A model generated the notes under the pieces. It was not told where the DNA came from and did not search any database. It saw only the letters and a program-made list of their open reading frames with translations. From Nocardioides aromaticivorans (GTDB lineage Bacteria > Actinomycetota > Actinomycetes > Propionibacteriales > Nocardioidaceae), in NCBI RefSeq assembly GCF_013408525.1, contig NZ_JACBZM010000001.1, positions 2,232,001 to 2,296,000 on the forward strand: a stretch of DNA of 64,000 nt, given 5' to 3'. A program made the translations under genes and the position numbers. This document shows, in pieces, positions 8,916-17,428 of the stretch (within the stretch, counting starts at the first letter, position 1; each line of letters opens with the position of its first letter).

Positions 8916-9680
8916 TTACCATCCCAAGCGACCGGTGGCGGGGGAGCGATTCGCGAACGCATGCAGGCTGGCGGCCATTCGGTGCGAAGCAAAGCAGGGG
9001 CGTAACGCTGTGATTCGTTGGCCAAGCGCCGTTCTAGCATGCGTGCCGCGCATTTGGCAGGGCTGTGAGGACGGACGGGGCGAACCGGAATCGGACTCGT
9101 CAACGGTCGTCACAGGCAACAGGTGAAGATCGGCAGCGTCCAGGATCGAGACGGAGACAGTCAAAGCAGGCGACAGGCCAGCCGGTCCAAGTCAACGCGG
9201 CGAACGTAGCCATGGTCCCGGCGAGGAGGTATGCCCAAGCAAGCCCGCGGAAGAATGCCGCCCGGTTTCCTCGATGGAATCCGGGGTCCAACTGAGCCGG
9301 AGTTCCGGTTTGACCTGCCTGCGCTCGCGATGGGGCAGCGCTCCGACGAGGTCGTCCTCGTCTGCCGCTTCTACAAGAAGTCCCTTCTGCGAGGCTGCGA
9401 GATGGGGCGCAGCAAGGAACATCTGCATTCCAGTTCCGACGGTCAGGAGAATGGACGGATCGATGTCGGCCAGAGTGTTGGCCACGACGCCTACTTCCGC
9501 ACCTGCGGTGTGCGCGAGGAGATAGCGCGGTCACAACGATCTCCGGGTTAACCGCGTGGCGTTCGCGCCGCTGCTCCCATTCCGCGGAGCTGCGCCCTGA
9601 GGTTCTTGGTGACGGCGGTGCCGCTCCGAGCGGGGGCCGAGTGGTGGGGCAACTGGGCGGGCCACAAGGGGGCGGACAGG
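8916..9680. other. Gene-poor region beside the IS element, with one possible coding remnant
   Basis: No confident gene in 765 bases. On the minus strand, about 9192-9515, a frame reads like protein (YLLAHTAGAEVGVVANTLAD, then ILLTVGTGMQMFLAAPHLAA) but has no start with a ribosome site and matches no family I recognise. It may be a piece of a gene broken by rearrangement. Confidence 0.4.
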
Positions 9681-10145
9681 TCAGCGCTCGTGTGTCGCGC
9701 GACGCTCAACCCAGGTCTGTAGGGCGCGACGCAAGGGTCCTGGTCGTCGAGCCCATGCTTCGATCTCGACGAGCGCACCGAACGGCAGCCGAACGCCCGC
9801 GGTCGTCCGGGCTGGCAGGCGATCCTGATCGAAGAACTCCAGGTAGACCCGATTCATCCTGTCGAAGTCATCGATGTCAGCAAGGTAGATCGTCGTCTTG
9901 ATGACATCGCTCATTCGCAGCCGGTGCTCGCCCACGACGGAAGCCACGTTGCGAAGCGCCTGGCGTACTTGGGCCTCGAGCCCGCCGCCGACCAGCCGGA
10001 AGTCGACCTGGCCGAACTGGCCGGAGACAGCGAGGAGTCGTCCACTTGCCACGCCCCTGCGTAGTGGGAACGGGTAGCCCACCGGCGCGAAGATGGCACT
10101 CGGGCGCAGCTGGACCTCCTCGATTGACGGGGTCGGGTCGGTCAC
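9681..10145 (-). CDS. RidA/YjgF-family protein 1
   Basis: Member (154 residues) of the RidA family, which hydrolyses reactive enamines/imines; some relatives are 2-aminomuconate deaminases in aromatic pathways. Typical segments are LAVSGQFGQVDFRLVGGGLEAQ, VIKTTIYLADIDDFDRMN, YLEFF and LPARTTAGVRLPFGALVEIEAW, with the conserved Arg before TT/TA. The GTG start overlaps the stop of the next RidA gene upstream (GTGA), giving a coupled SnoaL-RidA-RidA operon. The C-terminal extension after AWARRPGP is Arg-rich and unusual. The exact substrate is unknown. Confidence 0.8.
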   Translation of the reverse strand: MTDPTPSIEEVQLRPSAIFAPVGYPFPLRRGVASGRLLAVSGQFGQVDFRLVGGGLEAQVRQALRNVASVVGEHRLRMSDVIKTTIYLADIDDFDRMNRVYLEFFDQDRLPARTTAGVRLPFGALVEIEAWARRPGPLRRALQTWVERRATHER

Positions 10146-10546
10146 TGCGCCGAATCGATGGGAAGGTACGCCCACGCCTCGACCTCGACGAGGGCCCCGA
10201 ACGGCAGACCGCTGACGGCGCAGGCCGTGCGCGCCGGCAGGCGGTCCAGGTCGAAGAACTCCAGGTACACGTGATTCATGGCGGCGAAGTCCGCGATGTC
10301 GGAGAGCAGGATGTTGGTCTTCACCACGTCGCCCATAGAGCCCCCGTGCGGTTCCAAGGCGTCGCGTAGGTTGCTGAGTGCCTGACGGAGCTCGTCCTCC
10401 ATCCCGCCGGTGACCAGGCGGAACTCCCGATGGCCGACCTGCCCGCTGACGACCACCCAGTCGCCCGCCCGGACCGCGCCTCGCAGGGGCATGGGATGCC
10501 CCGTCGGAGCGAAGGACCCCGCGGTGCGCTCCGGAGGCCGGCTCAC
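10142..10546 (-). CDS. RidA/YjgF-family protein 2
   Basis: Second RidA-type protein (134 residues), clearly a tandem relative of the one downstream: WVVVSGQVGHREFRLVTGGMEDE, VVKTNILLSDIADFAAMNHV, YLEFFDLDRLPARTACAV, PFGALVEVEAWAYLP. The GTG start overlaps the SnoaL gene stop (GTGA). Two divergent copies in one transcript could form a mixed trimer or act on two intermediates; that is inference. Confidence 0.8.
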   Translation of the reverse strand: MSRPPERTAGSFAPTGHPMPLRGAVRAGDWVVVSGQVGHREFRLVTGGMEDELRQALSNLRDALEPHGGSMGDVVKTNILLSDIADFAAMNHVYLEFFDLDRLPARTACAVSGLPFGALVEVEAWAYLPIDSAQ

Positions 10547-10953
10547 GCCACGCCTGACTGGAGCTGCTCGATGTGGTCGTAGCGGTCGTAGTGGGCGCGC
10601 TTCTCGCTGATCAGGCCGTCCTCGATTGTGAAGAGATTCAGCATCGACATGCGCAGATGAGCCCCTCGAGGTTCGACGCCGTAGAACTCCTTGCACTGAT
10701 CCCCCTCGAAGATCACGTAGGCGGCCACCTTGTCGCCCTCGCCGATGGTCTCCACCCCCATGCTGAATCCTTTGAAGGCGTCCAAGTGCTTCTTCTCGGC
10801 CGCAACGAAACCGGCCGCCCCTGGCCGGGGAGTGTCGATCTGGTTGTAGAAGACGAACTTCTCGTGGCACATCGCTGCTGCGGCGTCGTAGTCCTCGCGC
10901 ACCAGCGCGGCGTAGAAGTCGTGCACCAGCTGCTTGTTGTCCTGAACGGTCAC
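10543..10953 (-). CDS. SnoaL-like (NTF2-fold) protein
   Basis: Protein of 136 residues with the SnoaL/NTF2-like cone fold pattern: VHDFYAALVREDYDAAAAMC at the N-terminus, LDTPRPGAAGFVAAEKKHLD in the middle and HLRMSMLNLFTIEDGLISEK near the end. Such proteins are small cyclases, isomerases, hydrolases or binding proteins. It has a close paralogue at 43659-44072, sharing long stretches such as HLRMSMLN and EKRAHYDR. It leads the operon with the two RidA genes and is divergent from the muconolactone-isomerase-like gene. Confidence 0.75.
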   Translation of the reverse strand: MTVQDNKQLVHDFYAALVREDYDAAAAMCHEKFVFYNQIDTPRPGAAGFVAAEKKHLDAFKGFSMGVETIGEGDKVAAYVIFEGDQCKEFYGVEPRGAHLRMSMLNLFTIEDGLISEKRAHYDRYDHIEQLQSGVA

Positions 10954-11203
10954 GGGATCACCTCGTAAGAAGAGCTCGACGAGGGAGCTGACGGTGGGCG
11001 GTCAGATCACGTCGAGGGGGACGGTACGACGACGGCAGGCTGCCGCGGCCGCGCAGGCCCTGGAGCCTTCCCCAGCGCCTGGGGCGCGCCCCGGATGTGG
11101 GCGGCCAGGTCCCGATGCAAGACCCGGCCGGTCGTCCGGGGCAACCTTCGGGTTCCGCGGAATGGAACGTCGCGGGGCAGAAGAAAAAGGCCGCCGGAAC
11201 CTG

Positions 11204-11233
11204 TTGACGGCGCCGATAAATGGCACTTAGGTT
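11204..11233 (+). promoter_or_regulatory. Putative sigma-70-type promoter for the isomerase gene
   Basis: TTGACG (11204-11209) and TAGGTT (11228-11233) are separated by 18 bases. The site faces the isomerase gene and its -10 region lies between the arms of the inverted repeat at 11218-11250. Confidence 0.4.
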
Positions 11234-11250
11234 CACGCCAAGAACCATTT
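11218..11250. promoter_or_regulatory. Inverted repeat, possible operator
   Basis: AAATGGCACTT (11218-11228) and AAGAACCATTT (11240-11250) form arms matching at 9 of 11 positions with an 11-base spacer. Its AT-rich arms stand out from the GC-rich surroundings and straddle the predicted -10 box. Confidence 0.4.
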
Positions 11251-11358
11251 AACTGCTGGCTTCTCATCCCCGCAAACTCCGGCGGCTGTGATGACGCTCT
11301 CATGCCGGCCCCGTCCGTACGACGACTTCTGACGCCCTTCCCCTTCAAGGAGATGCAC

Positions 11359-11649
11359 GTGCTCTACCTCGCCCGCCTCGAGACCTTCTTTCCCGCTGAC
11401 ATCGATCCGACGCTCCGTGACGACATCGTCAGCCGGGAGAAGGCATACGGTCAGCAGCTCCAGGCCGCCGGCAAGATCGCCCACCTGTGGCGCGTCGTCG
11501 GGCCGAAACTGGCAAATCTCACGATGTTCGACGTCGAGTCGAACGAGGAGCTGCAGGAGATTCTCGCCGCCCTCCCGATGCGGTCCTACATGGACATCGA
11601 GGTCACGCCGATCGCCCGGCACCCGTCCGTGATCCACCAGGCGAGCTGA
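11359..11649 (+). CDS. Muconolactone delta-isomerase-like protein
   Basis: The 96-residue product matches the usual length of muconolactone isomerase and begins LYLARLETFFPADIDP, like the family N-terminus. The end TPIARHPS is also typical. The start is chosen as GTG 11359: the AAGGAG ribosome site (11347-11352) touches the ATG at 11353 directly, while the GTG lies at the right spacing of 6 bases. No muconate cycloisomerase or catechol 1,2-dioxygenase is nearby, so it may act on another lactone or have drifted in function. Confidence 0.75.
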   Translation: MLYLARLETFFPADIDPTLRDDIVSREKAYGQQLQAAGKIAHLWRVVGPKLANLTMFDVESNEELQEILAALPMRSYMDIEVTPIARHPSVIHQAS

Positions 11650-11812
11650 ACTCGTCGGCACCAAGTCCCACGAGGCGGAACCGCGCGTTGGCCAGATCCT
11701 GCCTCGCTGGTCGCACCATCACCGGGTGCCCTCGAAGAGGGACACCGCATCCACTACGACCTCCAGCGGTACGGCTCGGGTCGCCGCCCACTTGAAAGGA
11801 ACAACCACTTCC

Positions 11813-12871
11813 ATGCGATCATCCATCAAGGGGATGGCGCTCCTCGCCGTCTCGGCGGTGTCCGCGTTCTGCCTGGCTGCCTGCGGCGGTTCCTCGGACG
11901 AGCCCGTCACCGTCGCCTCCAGCTATGACTGCGCGAAGCCGGACTCCTCGAACCCCGCGGACATCACCATCGTCGGAATGCCCATCCTCAGCAACGGCGC
12001 CCTCTACCTCGGCGAGGACAAGGGCTTCTTCGCCAAGCACGGTCTCAACGCCAAGATCTCCATGGTCCCGTCCCCGCCCGCCGCGGCTTCCGCCGTCGTC
12101 GGCGGCAGCGCCGACTTCGCGTTCGGTACCACGATGGGGCTGTTGCAGGCCGTGGAGCAAGGGCAGGACCTTCGCGGCGTCGCGCCCTTCGCCGGCATCG
12201 AGCCGGGGTTCTTCGACAAGATGCAGGCGGGAGAGGCCGGCTACGAGACGGGGGTCAATGCCCTTCTGGTCCAGGAGGACAGCGGCATCACCCGGCCCAA
12301 GCAGCTCGAGGGCAAGACGGTGGCGGTCGCTGACCCCGCGCTGTCGTCGTTGCTCACGAGGGCCCGCATCAAGATGGACGGAGGCGACCCCGACAAGGTC
12401 AAGTTCGTCGTCATGACCGGTCCGGATGCCTACAACGCCGTCATCGCCGGCAAGGTGGATGCGGCCCAGAGTTTCCAGCCCATCATCCAGGGCTTCGAGG
12501 GCAAGGGCCTCAGGAACCTGTCGTGGCTCGAGGTCGACGTCCTGCACGACGGGCCGACCTCGATCATCATCTCGACGTCGGAGTTCGTCCGGAAGCACCA
12601 GGACGTCGTCGCTCGCTTCAACTGCGCCATCAAGGAAGCGGCCGCGTACAGCAACGAGCACCCGGAGGACATCCGCGCCGTCACTGCCCGGGAGCAGAAG
12701 GTCGATCCTGCCACGCTCAAGAGCGCACTGGTGCCGTACTTCTACACCGAGATCGACGTCGAGGGCGTGCAGCGGATCGAGGACCTGATGGTGGACCTCG
12801 GCTTCCTGCGCAAGCGGCTCGCCGACGACGACGTCCTGGTTTCGGTCGAGAGCGACGCTGAGGTTTCGTGA
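11813..12871 (+). CDS. ABC transporter substrate-binding lipoprotein (SsuA/TauA/THI5-like)
   Basis: Extracytoplasmic solute receptor of 352 residues. It has a lipoprotein signal with lipobox L21-A-A-C24, so it is anchored outside the membrane. The mature domain shows the NMT1/SsuA pattern: PILSNGALYLGEDKGFFAKH, the MVPSPPAAASAVVGGSADFA ligand loop, and GKTVAVADP. It is followed by two permeases and an ATPase of the same importer type. The solute is not evident; relatives take up sulfonates, nitrate, aromatic acids or pyrimidine precursors. The catabolic neighbours make an aromatic or organonitrogen acid plausible. Confidence 0.85.
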   Translation: MRSSIKGMALLAVSAVSAFCLAACGGSSDEPVTVASSYDCAKPDSSNPADITIVGMPILSNGALYLGEDKGFFAKHGLNAKISMVPSPPAAASAVVGGSADFAFGTTMGLLQAVEQGQDLRGVAPFAGIEPGFFDKMQAGEAGYETGVNALLVQEDSGITRPKQLEGKTVAVADPALSSLLTRARIKMDGGDPDKVKFVVMTGPDAYNAVIAGKVDAAQSFQPIIQGFEGKGLRNLSWLEVDVLHDGPTSIIISTSEFVRKHQDVVARFNCAIKEAAAYSNEHPEDIRAVTAREQKVDPATLKSALVPYFYTEIDVEGVQRIEDLMVDLGFLRKRLADDDVLVSVESDAEVS

Positions 12872-12875
12872 GGTC

Positions 12876-13652
12876 ATGAAGGGCAAGCTCGCCTCGAGAC
12901 TGGGCCTGGCGGCCTCGGGATTCGTGCTGTGGTTCGCGATCTGGGAGTGGGCGACAGTGGCCGGTCCATTGCGGGACGTCTACGGGATCCCGACCGCTCG
13001 CGAGACCATCGGCGAGGTCGTGACGCTGGCATCGGACGGCACGTTCTGGGAGGCCGTCGCGCAGACACTCGGGACCACGGTGGTTGCGCTCGGCATCGCC
13101 ACGGTCCTGGGTGTGGCACTGGGAGTGGCCATGGGCATGTCCCCGTGGGTCAGTGCTGCTCTCGGGCCCCTCACCCAGTTCCTGCGGCCGGTCCCGGCGG
13201 TCGTGGTCCTTCCACTGGTGCTGTTGATCGTGGGGCCGACGACGGAGCTGGCCATCGTCCTGGCCGTGATGGGTGCCATCTGGCCGATCCTGATCCAGTC
13301 CCAGGTGGGAGTTCGCGACGTCGACCCCGTCGCCCTCGACACGGCACGCGCCATGGCCCTCTCGAAGGGCCTCACACAGACCTCGGTCGTCCTCCCCAGC
13401 GCCTTGCCCTACGTCGCCACCGGGGTCCGGATCGCAACGGGGGTGGCGCTGATGATGTGCATCGGTGCCGGCATCCTCGGAGGGTCGCCGGGACTCGGGC
13501 GCTCGATCGCGGTCGCCCAGCAGTCCGGCGACCCGGCCAGGGTCTTCGGGATGTTGCTCTGGGCCGGCGTGATCGGGCTGCTGCTCAACGCCGTACTCGC
13601 GTCTGGGGAGCACCGACTGTCAAGGGGCCGCCGAGAGGAGGTCGTGACATGA
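12876..13652 (+). CDS. ABC transporter permease 1
   Basis: Inner-membrane permease of 258 residues with about six helices and the BPD/SsuC cytoplasmic coupling loop (DTARAMALSKGLTQTSVVLP, about residues 152-171). The start is 4 bases after the binding-protein stop, and its own stop overlaps the second permease start as ATGA. Two distinct permeases, rather than one, suggest a heterodimeric channel. Confidence 0.87.
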   Translation: MKGKLASRLGLAASGFVLWFAIWEWATVAGPLRDVYGIPTARETIGEVVTLASDGTFWEAVAQTLGTTVVALGIATVLGVALGVAMGMSPWVSAALGPLTQFLRPVPAVVVLPLVLLIVGPTTELAIVLAVMGAIWPILIQSQVGVRDVDPVALDTARAMALSKGLTQTSVVLPSALPYVATGVRIATGVALMMCIGAGILGGSPGLGRSIAVAQQSGDPARVFGMLLWAGVIGLLLNAVLASGEHRLSRGRREEVVT

Positions 13653-14422
13653 AGACGGTGATCCGTTGTGCGGTGGGATGCGCGATCCCTGCCCTGCTCG
13701 TCGCCGTCTACGCGCTCGTCACGACCTCGGCGCCGAGTCCCTTCTACCCGCCAATCGGCGACATCGGCCAGCGATTCCGCGAGCTGTGGGTGTTCGAGTA
13801 CGTCGGAAGCGATGTCGTGCCGAGTCTCCGCAACATGGCGGTCGGCTTCGCGCTGGCGGTGGCGGTCGGACTTGGATCGGGGGTGGTGATGGGGCGCGTC
13901 AGGGTCGTGGGTGATCTCCTGCTTCCCCTCGTCACGTTCGGACGGTCGATCCCGCCGATCACCCTGATCCCGCCGCTCGTGCTCGTGCTGGGCATCGGCG
14001 ATGCGTCCAAGATCGCCATCGTCGCCTTCGGATGCGTCTTCCCTGTGTGCCTCGCGACCATCGACGGCATGCGACAGACGGATGACGGCCTCCTGGACGC
14101 CAGCCGCTCGATGGGCCTCAGCCGCGCGATGACCTTGCGCAAGGTCTACCTACCGTCGGCCATGCCGTCGATCTTCGGGGGTGTCCAGGTCGCCGTGCAG
14201 CTGGCGCTCGTCCTGATGATCGCCAGCGAGATGGTCGCTGCCTACCGAGGGCTCGGCTTCATCACGATGCAGGCTCAGCTCTCGTTCGACGCTCGCACCG
14301 TCTGGGCCGGGATCGTTCTGCTCGCCCTCATCGGATTTGCCCTTCATCTGCTCTTCTTGTTGGTCCAGCGCCATGTTCTTGCCTGGCACATCGGCCTCCG
14401 AGCGCAGAGCTCGTCGAAGTAG
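13649..14422 (+). CDS. ABC transporter permease 2
   Basis: Second SsuC-type permease (257 residues) with an N-terminal helix, PSPFYPPIGDIGQRFRELW periplasmic segment, and the coupling loop DASRSMGLSRAMTLRKVYLP. It starts inside the stop of permease 1 (ATGA), so the two are translationally coupled. It is followed after 11 bases by the ATPase gene. Confidence 0.87.
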   Translation: MKTVIRCAVGCAIPALLVAVYALVTTSAPSPFYPPIGDIGQRFRELWVFEYVGSDVVPSLRNMAVGFALAVAVGLGSGVVMGRVRVVGDLLLPLVTFGRSIPPITLIPPLVLVLGIGDASKIAIVAFGCVFPVCLATIDGMRQTDDGLLDASRSMGLSRAMTLRKVYLPSAMPSIFGGVQVAVQLALVLMIASEMVAAYRGLGFITMQAQLSFDARTVWAGIVLLALIGFALHLLFLLVQRHVLAWHIGLRAQSSSK

Positions 14423-14433
14423 AGGAAGAACCA

Positions 14434-15231
14434 GTGACCATCATGAATGCCGTGACCACCCGGTTGTGCGTCGAGAGCCTCGACAAGCAGTACCAGCAGG
14501 GAGTCCCCGTCCTCGTCGACATCACCTTCGACGTCCGCGCCGGCGAATTCGTCTCGATCGTCGGGCCGTCCGGTGCCGGCAAGTCGACACTGTTGCGGTG
14601 CCTGACAGGACTCATGCCTCCGTCAGGAGGTCGGGTGGTCCTCGACGGCGAGGTCCTCCGGGGGCCGAGCCAGAACATTTCGATCGTGTTCCAGGAGTAC
14701 ACCCGCTCCCTGATGCCCTGGCTGACGGTGGAGAAGAACGTCGGGCTGCCGCTGAAGGCGCGCGGCGTTCCCCGTTCGGAGATCGAGCGGCGCGTTGCCG
14801 ACGTGCTGGTGAGCGTGGGGCTCACCGGCACCGGTTCGAAGCATCCCTGGCAACTCTCGGGGGGCATGCAGCAACGTGTCGCCATCGCGCGTGCCCTGGT
14901 GACAGAGCCAGAGGTCCTCGTGATGGACGAACCGTTCGCGTCGGTCGATGCCCAGACTCGTCTGGAGCTGGAGGACCTCACGAGGGCGATCCAGCGGGAA
15001 CGGTCCGTTACGGTCGTCCTGGTCACGCACGACATTGACGAGGCGGTCTATCTGTCTGATCGGATCGTGGTCCTCTCCCGCAACCCGGCCAGCGTCGTCG
15101 AGGTGATCGAGGTGGGGCTCGGAGACGACCGCGACCAGATCAGTACCCGCGGGATGCCCCGCTTCGGTGAGCTCCGCTCACACGTGCTGGGCACGATTCG
15201 AGACGTCCAGGATCGAGCGCGCGCCACGTGA
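14434..15231 (+). CDS. ABC transporter ATP-binding protein
   Basis: Nucleotide-binding subunit of 265 residues for the preceding importer. Walker A is GPSGAGKST (44-52), Q-loop Q87, signature LSGGMQQ (141-147), Walker B VLVMDEP (162-168) and an H-loop in LVTHD. The GTG start follows GAGGAA. The sequence resembles SsuB/TauB. The stop overlaps an in-frame upstream GTG of the GntR frame, but that regulator probably begins further down. Confidence 0.92.
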   Translation: MTIMNAVTTRLCVESLDKQYQQGVPVLVDITFDVRAGEFVSIVGPSGAGKSTLLRCLTGLMPPSGGRVVLDGEVLRGPSQNISIVFQEYTRSLMPWLTVEKNVGLPLKARGVPRSEIERRVADVLVSVGLTGTGSKHPWQLSGGMQQRVAIARALVTEPEVLVMDEPFASVDAQTRLELEDLTRAIQRERSVTVVLVTHDIDEAVYLSDRIVVLSRNPASVVEVIEVGLGDDRDQISTRGMPRFGELRSHVLGTIRDVQDRARAT

Positions 15232-15314
15232 ACGGAGCTCGCGCAGTCGACGTGACGGTCGCCGACCATGTACAACCGTCGAAAGGCATCACGCGGACCA
15301 CAGGAGGAGCGACG

Positions 15315-16058
15315 GTGACCCACACCGGACTTCGGACGGTGCGGGTCGCAGCGATCCACGAGCTGGTCATCGACGAGATCCGGCGAGCGGTCGAGATGTG
15401 GGTCTATCGTCCGGGTGACCTGCTGCCGTCCGAGCGCGACATGGCCGAGGCCATGGGGGTCTCCCGGAACACGGTGCGCACCGCCACCGCCATCTTGGAG
15501 AGCGAAGGCTTCCTCTCCGTGCGGCGCGGCCGAGCAGGCGGCTACAGGGTCGAGGATCCCGCACTGGCTGACGACCGTGGTGAGGAGATTCGACGGCGCC
15601 CACAGGAGGTCCAGCGAGTCTGGGACTACCGCATCGCGGTGGACGTCGGTGCGGCCCGGCTTGCTGCTGAGCACCGCACCGCGGCGGACCTGCGGGAGCT
15701 CCGGCGTCTGCTTCAAGAGCTTGCCCCGGCCTACCGCGTCTACGAGCGGGAGAAGTCGCTCGACAACGCTCGGAAGGTGCAGGCGCTGGACTCCCAGTTC
15801 CACGTTGCCATCGCCCGGTCGACGTCGAACGACTTCATCGTCGATGCCGTGCTCGACGCCCGTCGAAGGCTGTGGGTCGCCTACAGCTCCTATCTGACTC
15901 GCCTGGACCCGGACTCGGAGCACCGCCGTGTCGGCATCGTGGACGCCCTCCGGCGCCGGGACGCCGACCTGGCTGAGCAGTTGATGCGCGAGCACCTGAC
16001 TGCGGGCCGCGGACAGTTCGAGCGCTGGCTCGCGAGCTCAGACGAGCCCCCCGCCTGA
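15315..16058 (+). CDS. GntR-family (FadR-type) transcriptional regulator
   Basis: Regulator of 247 residues with an N-terminal winged helix (LLPSERDMAEAMGVSRNTVR then RRGRAGGYRV) and a C-terminal FCD ligand domain of helices containing the metal-binding type D-x3-H pattern in DSQFHVAIARSTSN. The start is set at GTG 15315 because a perfect AGGAGG lies 7 bases upstream; the frame is open back to 15228. It follows the ABC importer genes and probably controls them or the next catabolic genes in response to an organic acid. Confidence 0.85.
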   Translation: MTHTGLRTVRVAAIHELVIDEIRRAVEMWVYRPGDLLPSERDMAEAMGVSRNTVRTATAILESEGFLSVRRGRAGGYRVEDPALADDRGEEIRRRPQEVQRVWDYRIAVDVGAARLAAEHRTAADLRELRRLLQELAPAYRVYEREKSLDNARKVQALDSQFHVAIARSTSNDFIVDAVLDARRRLWVAYSSYLTRLDPDSEHRRVGIVDALRRRDADLAEQLMREHLTAGRGQFERWLASSDEPPA

Positions 16059-16067
16059 TCATCGACT

Positions 16068-16086
16068 CCTGACCTTGCCGGTCAGG
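16068..16086 (+). terminator. Possible terminator hairpin after the GntR gene
   Basis: CCTGACC-ttgcc-GGTCAGG forms a 7-bp stem with a 5-base loop 10 bases after the stop. There is no T tract, as is common in actinobacteria. Confidence 0.35.
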
Positions 16087-16195
16087 CTCTGAGCCACGTT
16101 TCCCGGGCACGCCCACCCCCGGGGTGGCCGCAGCCATCCCTTCTGCGGGTCGCTCTCGCCTGCATGCCCTTTCGCTTCCAACGAGGAGTTCGCCC

Positions 16196-17428
16196 ATGAA
16201 GATCACGAGTGTCGACATCATCCGTCTCAACGGCGGTCGCAGCCCCGTCCCGGGCGCTGCGTGGCATCCCACCGTCGTCCGCGTCAACACCGATGAGGGC
16301 CTGAGTGGTCTCGGCGAGGTGGGCCTCGCCTACGCCAGCTCACGGCACGGCTCCTTCGGGGCGGCCCGCGACTTCGCCTCGCTGGTGATCGGGCAGGACC
16401 CGACGCAGGTCGAAGCCATCTGGGAGCACATGTATCGCGACAGCTTCTGGGGGCTCGGCGGCGGCGGGTTCGTCTTCGGCGGCATCTCTGCCGTCGACGT
16501 CGCGTTGTGGGACATCCGCGGGCAGGCGCTCGGTGTTCCCGTCCACCAGCTGCTCGGCGGCAAGACCAACGATCGACTTCGGTCCTACGCGAGTCAGCTG
16601 CAGCTGGACTGGGGAGTCCCGTGTCATCCGTTGACCAAGCCGGAGGAGTACGCCGAGGCGACCCGGTCGGCGATGGCCGAGGGCTACACCTGCGTCAAGG
16701 TGAATCCCATCTTCTTCGGTCACGACGGTGGGTGGTTCGACGTGCGCTACACCGGGATGCTCGAGAACGCGCAACTTCGCGCTGGAGTCGACCGGATCGC
16801 GGCCATGCGTGACGCCGGCGGCCCAGATCTGGACATCATCGTCGAGCTCCACGCACTGACCGACACGAACACAGCTGTCCAGGTCGCCCGGGAGCTCGAG
16901 CCCTACCGAATCCTCTACTGCGAGGAGGCGGTGTCACCGCTCAGCCCGGTCCAGACCCGAGCGGTGGCGGACGGTACGTCGATTCCGCTGGCCGGCGGCG
17001 AGCGCATCTACGGGCGCTCAGGCTTCCGGCCCTTCCTTGAGAACGGGTCGCTGCGGGTGCTCCAACCCGATGTCGGCAACTGCGGTGGGCTCACCGAGGC
17101 CAAGAAGATCGCAGACATGGCCTACACCTACGACGCAGCCGTCCAGGCCCACGTGTGCGGAGGTCCCGTCGCGGTCGCGACGGCACTGCAGCTGCAGGCG
17201 GCGATTCCCAATTTCCTGATCCACGAGCACCACGCCGCAGCGGCCCTCGAGGAGAACATCGCCCTCGGTCGGCACGACTACCAACCCAAGGACGGTTTCG
17301 TCGAGGTGCCGGACCGTCCGGGCATCGGCCAGGAGCTCAGCGAGTACGCCCTCCGTGACGCCGACATCGTCACCGTCACCGAGCAGTCATCCCTTTCACG
17401 ATTCCCACAGAGAAGAGAACCATCATGA
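16196..17428 (+). CDS. Mandelate racemase/galactonate dehydratase-type enolase-superfamily enzyme
   Basis: Enzyme of 410 residues that should abstract an alpha proton from a carboxylate substrate and usually eliminate water. The metal ligands are E217 (VELHALTD), E243 (CEEAVSP) and E269 (GGERIYGR), evenly spaced as in D-galactonate dehydratase. The base-side K168 is in VKVNP, and H319 in AHVCGGPV is the likely general acid/base. The start follows ACGAGGAG. The stop overlaps the next gene (ATGA), so it works in one operon with the ketopantoate-reductase-like and C-N hydrolase genes. The natural substrate is unknown. Confidence 0.82.
   Translation: MKITSVDIIRLNGGRSPVPGAAWHPTVVRVNTDEGLSGLGEVGLAYASSRHGSFGAARDFASLVIGQDPTQVEAIWEHMYRDSFWGLGGGGFVFGGISAVDVALWDIRGQALGVPVHQLLGGKTNDRLRSYASQLQLDWGVPCHPLTKPEEYAEATRSAMAEGYTCVKVNPIFFGHDGGWFDVRYTGMLENAQLRAGVDRIAAMRDAGGPDLDIIVELHALTDTNTAVQVARELEPYRILYCEEAVSPLSPVQTRAVADGTSIPLAGGERIYGRSGFRPFLENGSLRVLQPDVGNCGGLTEAKKIADMAYTYDAAVQAHVCGGPVAVATALQLQAAIPNFLIHEHHAAAALEENIALGRHDYQPKDGFVEVPDRPGIGQELSEYALRDADIVTVTEQSSLSRFPQRREPS

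Larger units (their letters stand above)
10954..11358. other. Divergent intergenic region
   Basis: About 400 bases between the minus-strand SnoaL operon and the plus-strand isomerase gene. It holds the promoter-like site at 11204-11233 and the inverted repeat at 11218-11250. The rest is GC-rich with no supported gene. Confidence 0.5.

Noticed and set aside
9192..9515. Protein-like minus-strand frame beside the IS element
   Set aside because: The residues look natural, but no family is recognisable, there is no ribosome site and a stop lies just upstream. Mentioned as a possible remnant only, not called as a gene.
12929..13648. Upstream extension of the second ABC permease frame
   Set aside because: The frame is open but the translated part is a shadow of permease 1. 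The true start is the ATG at 13649 overlapping the previous stop.
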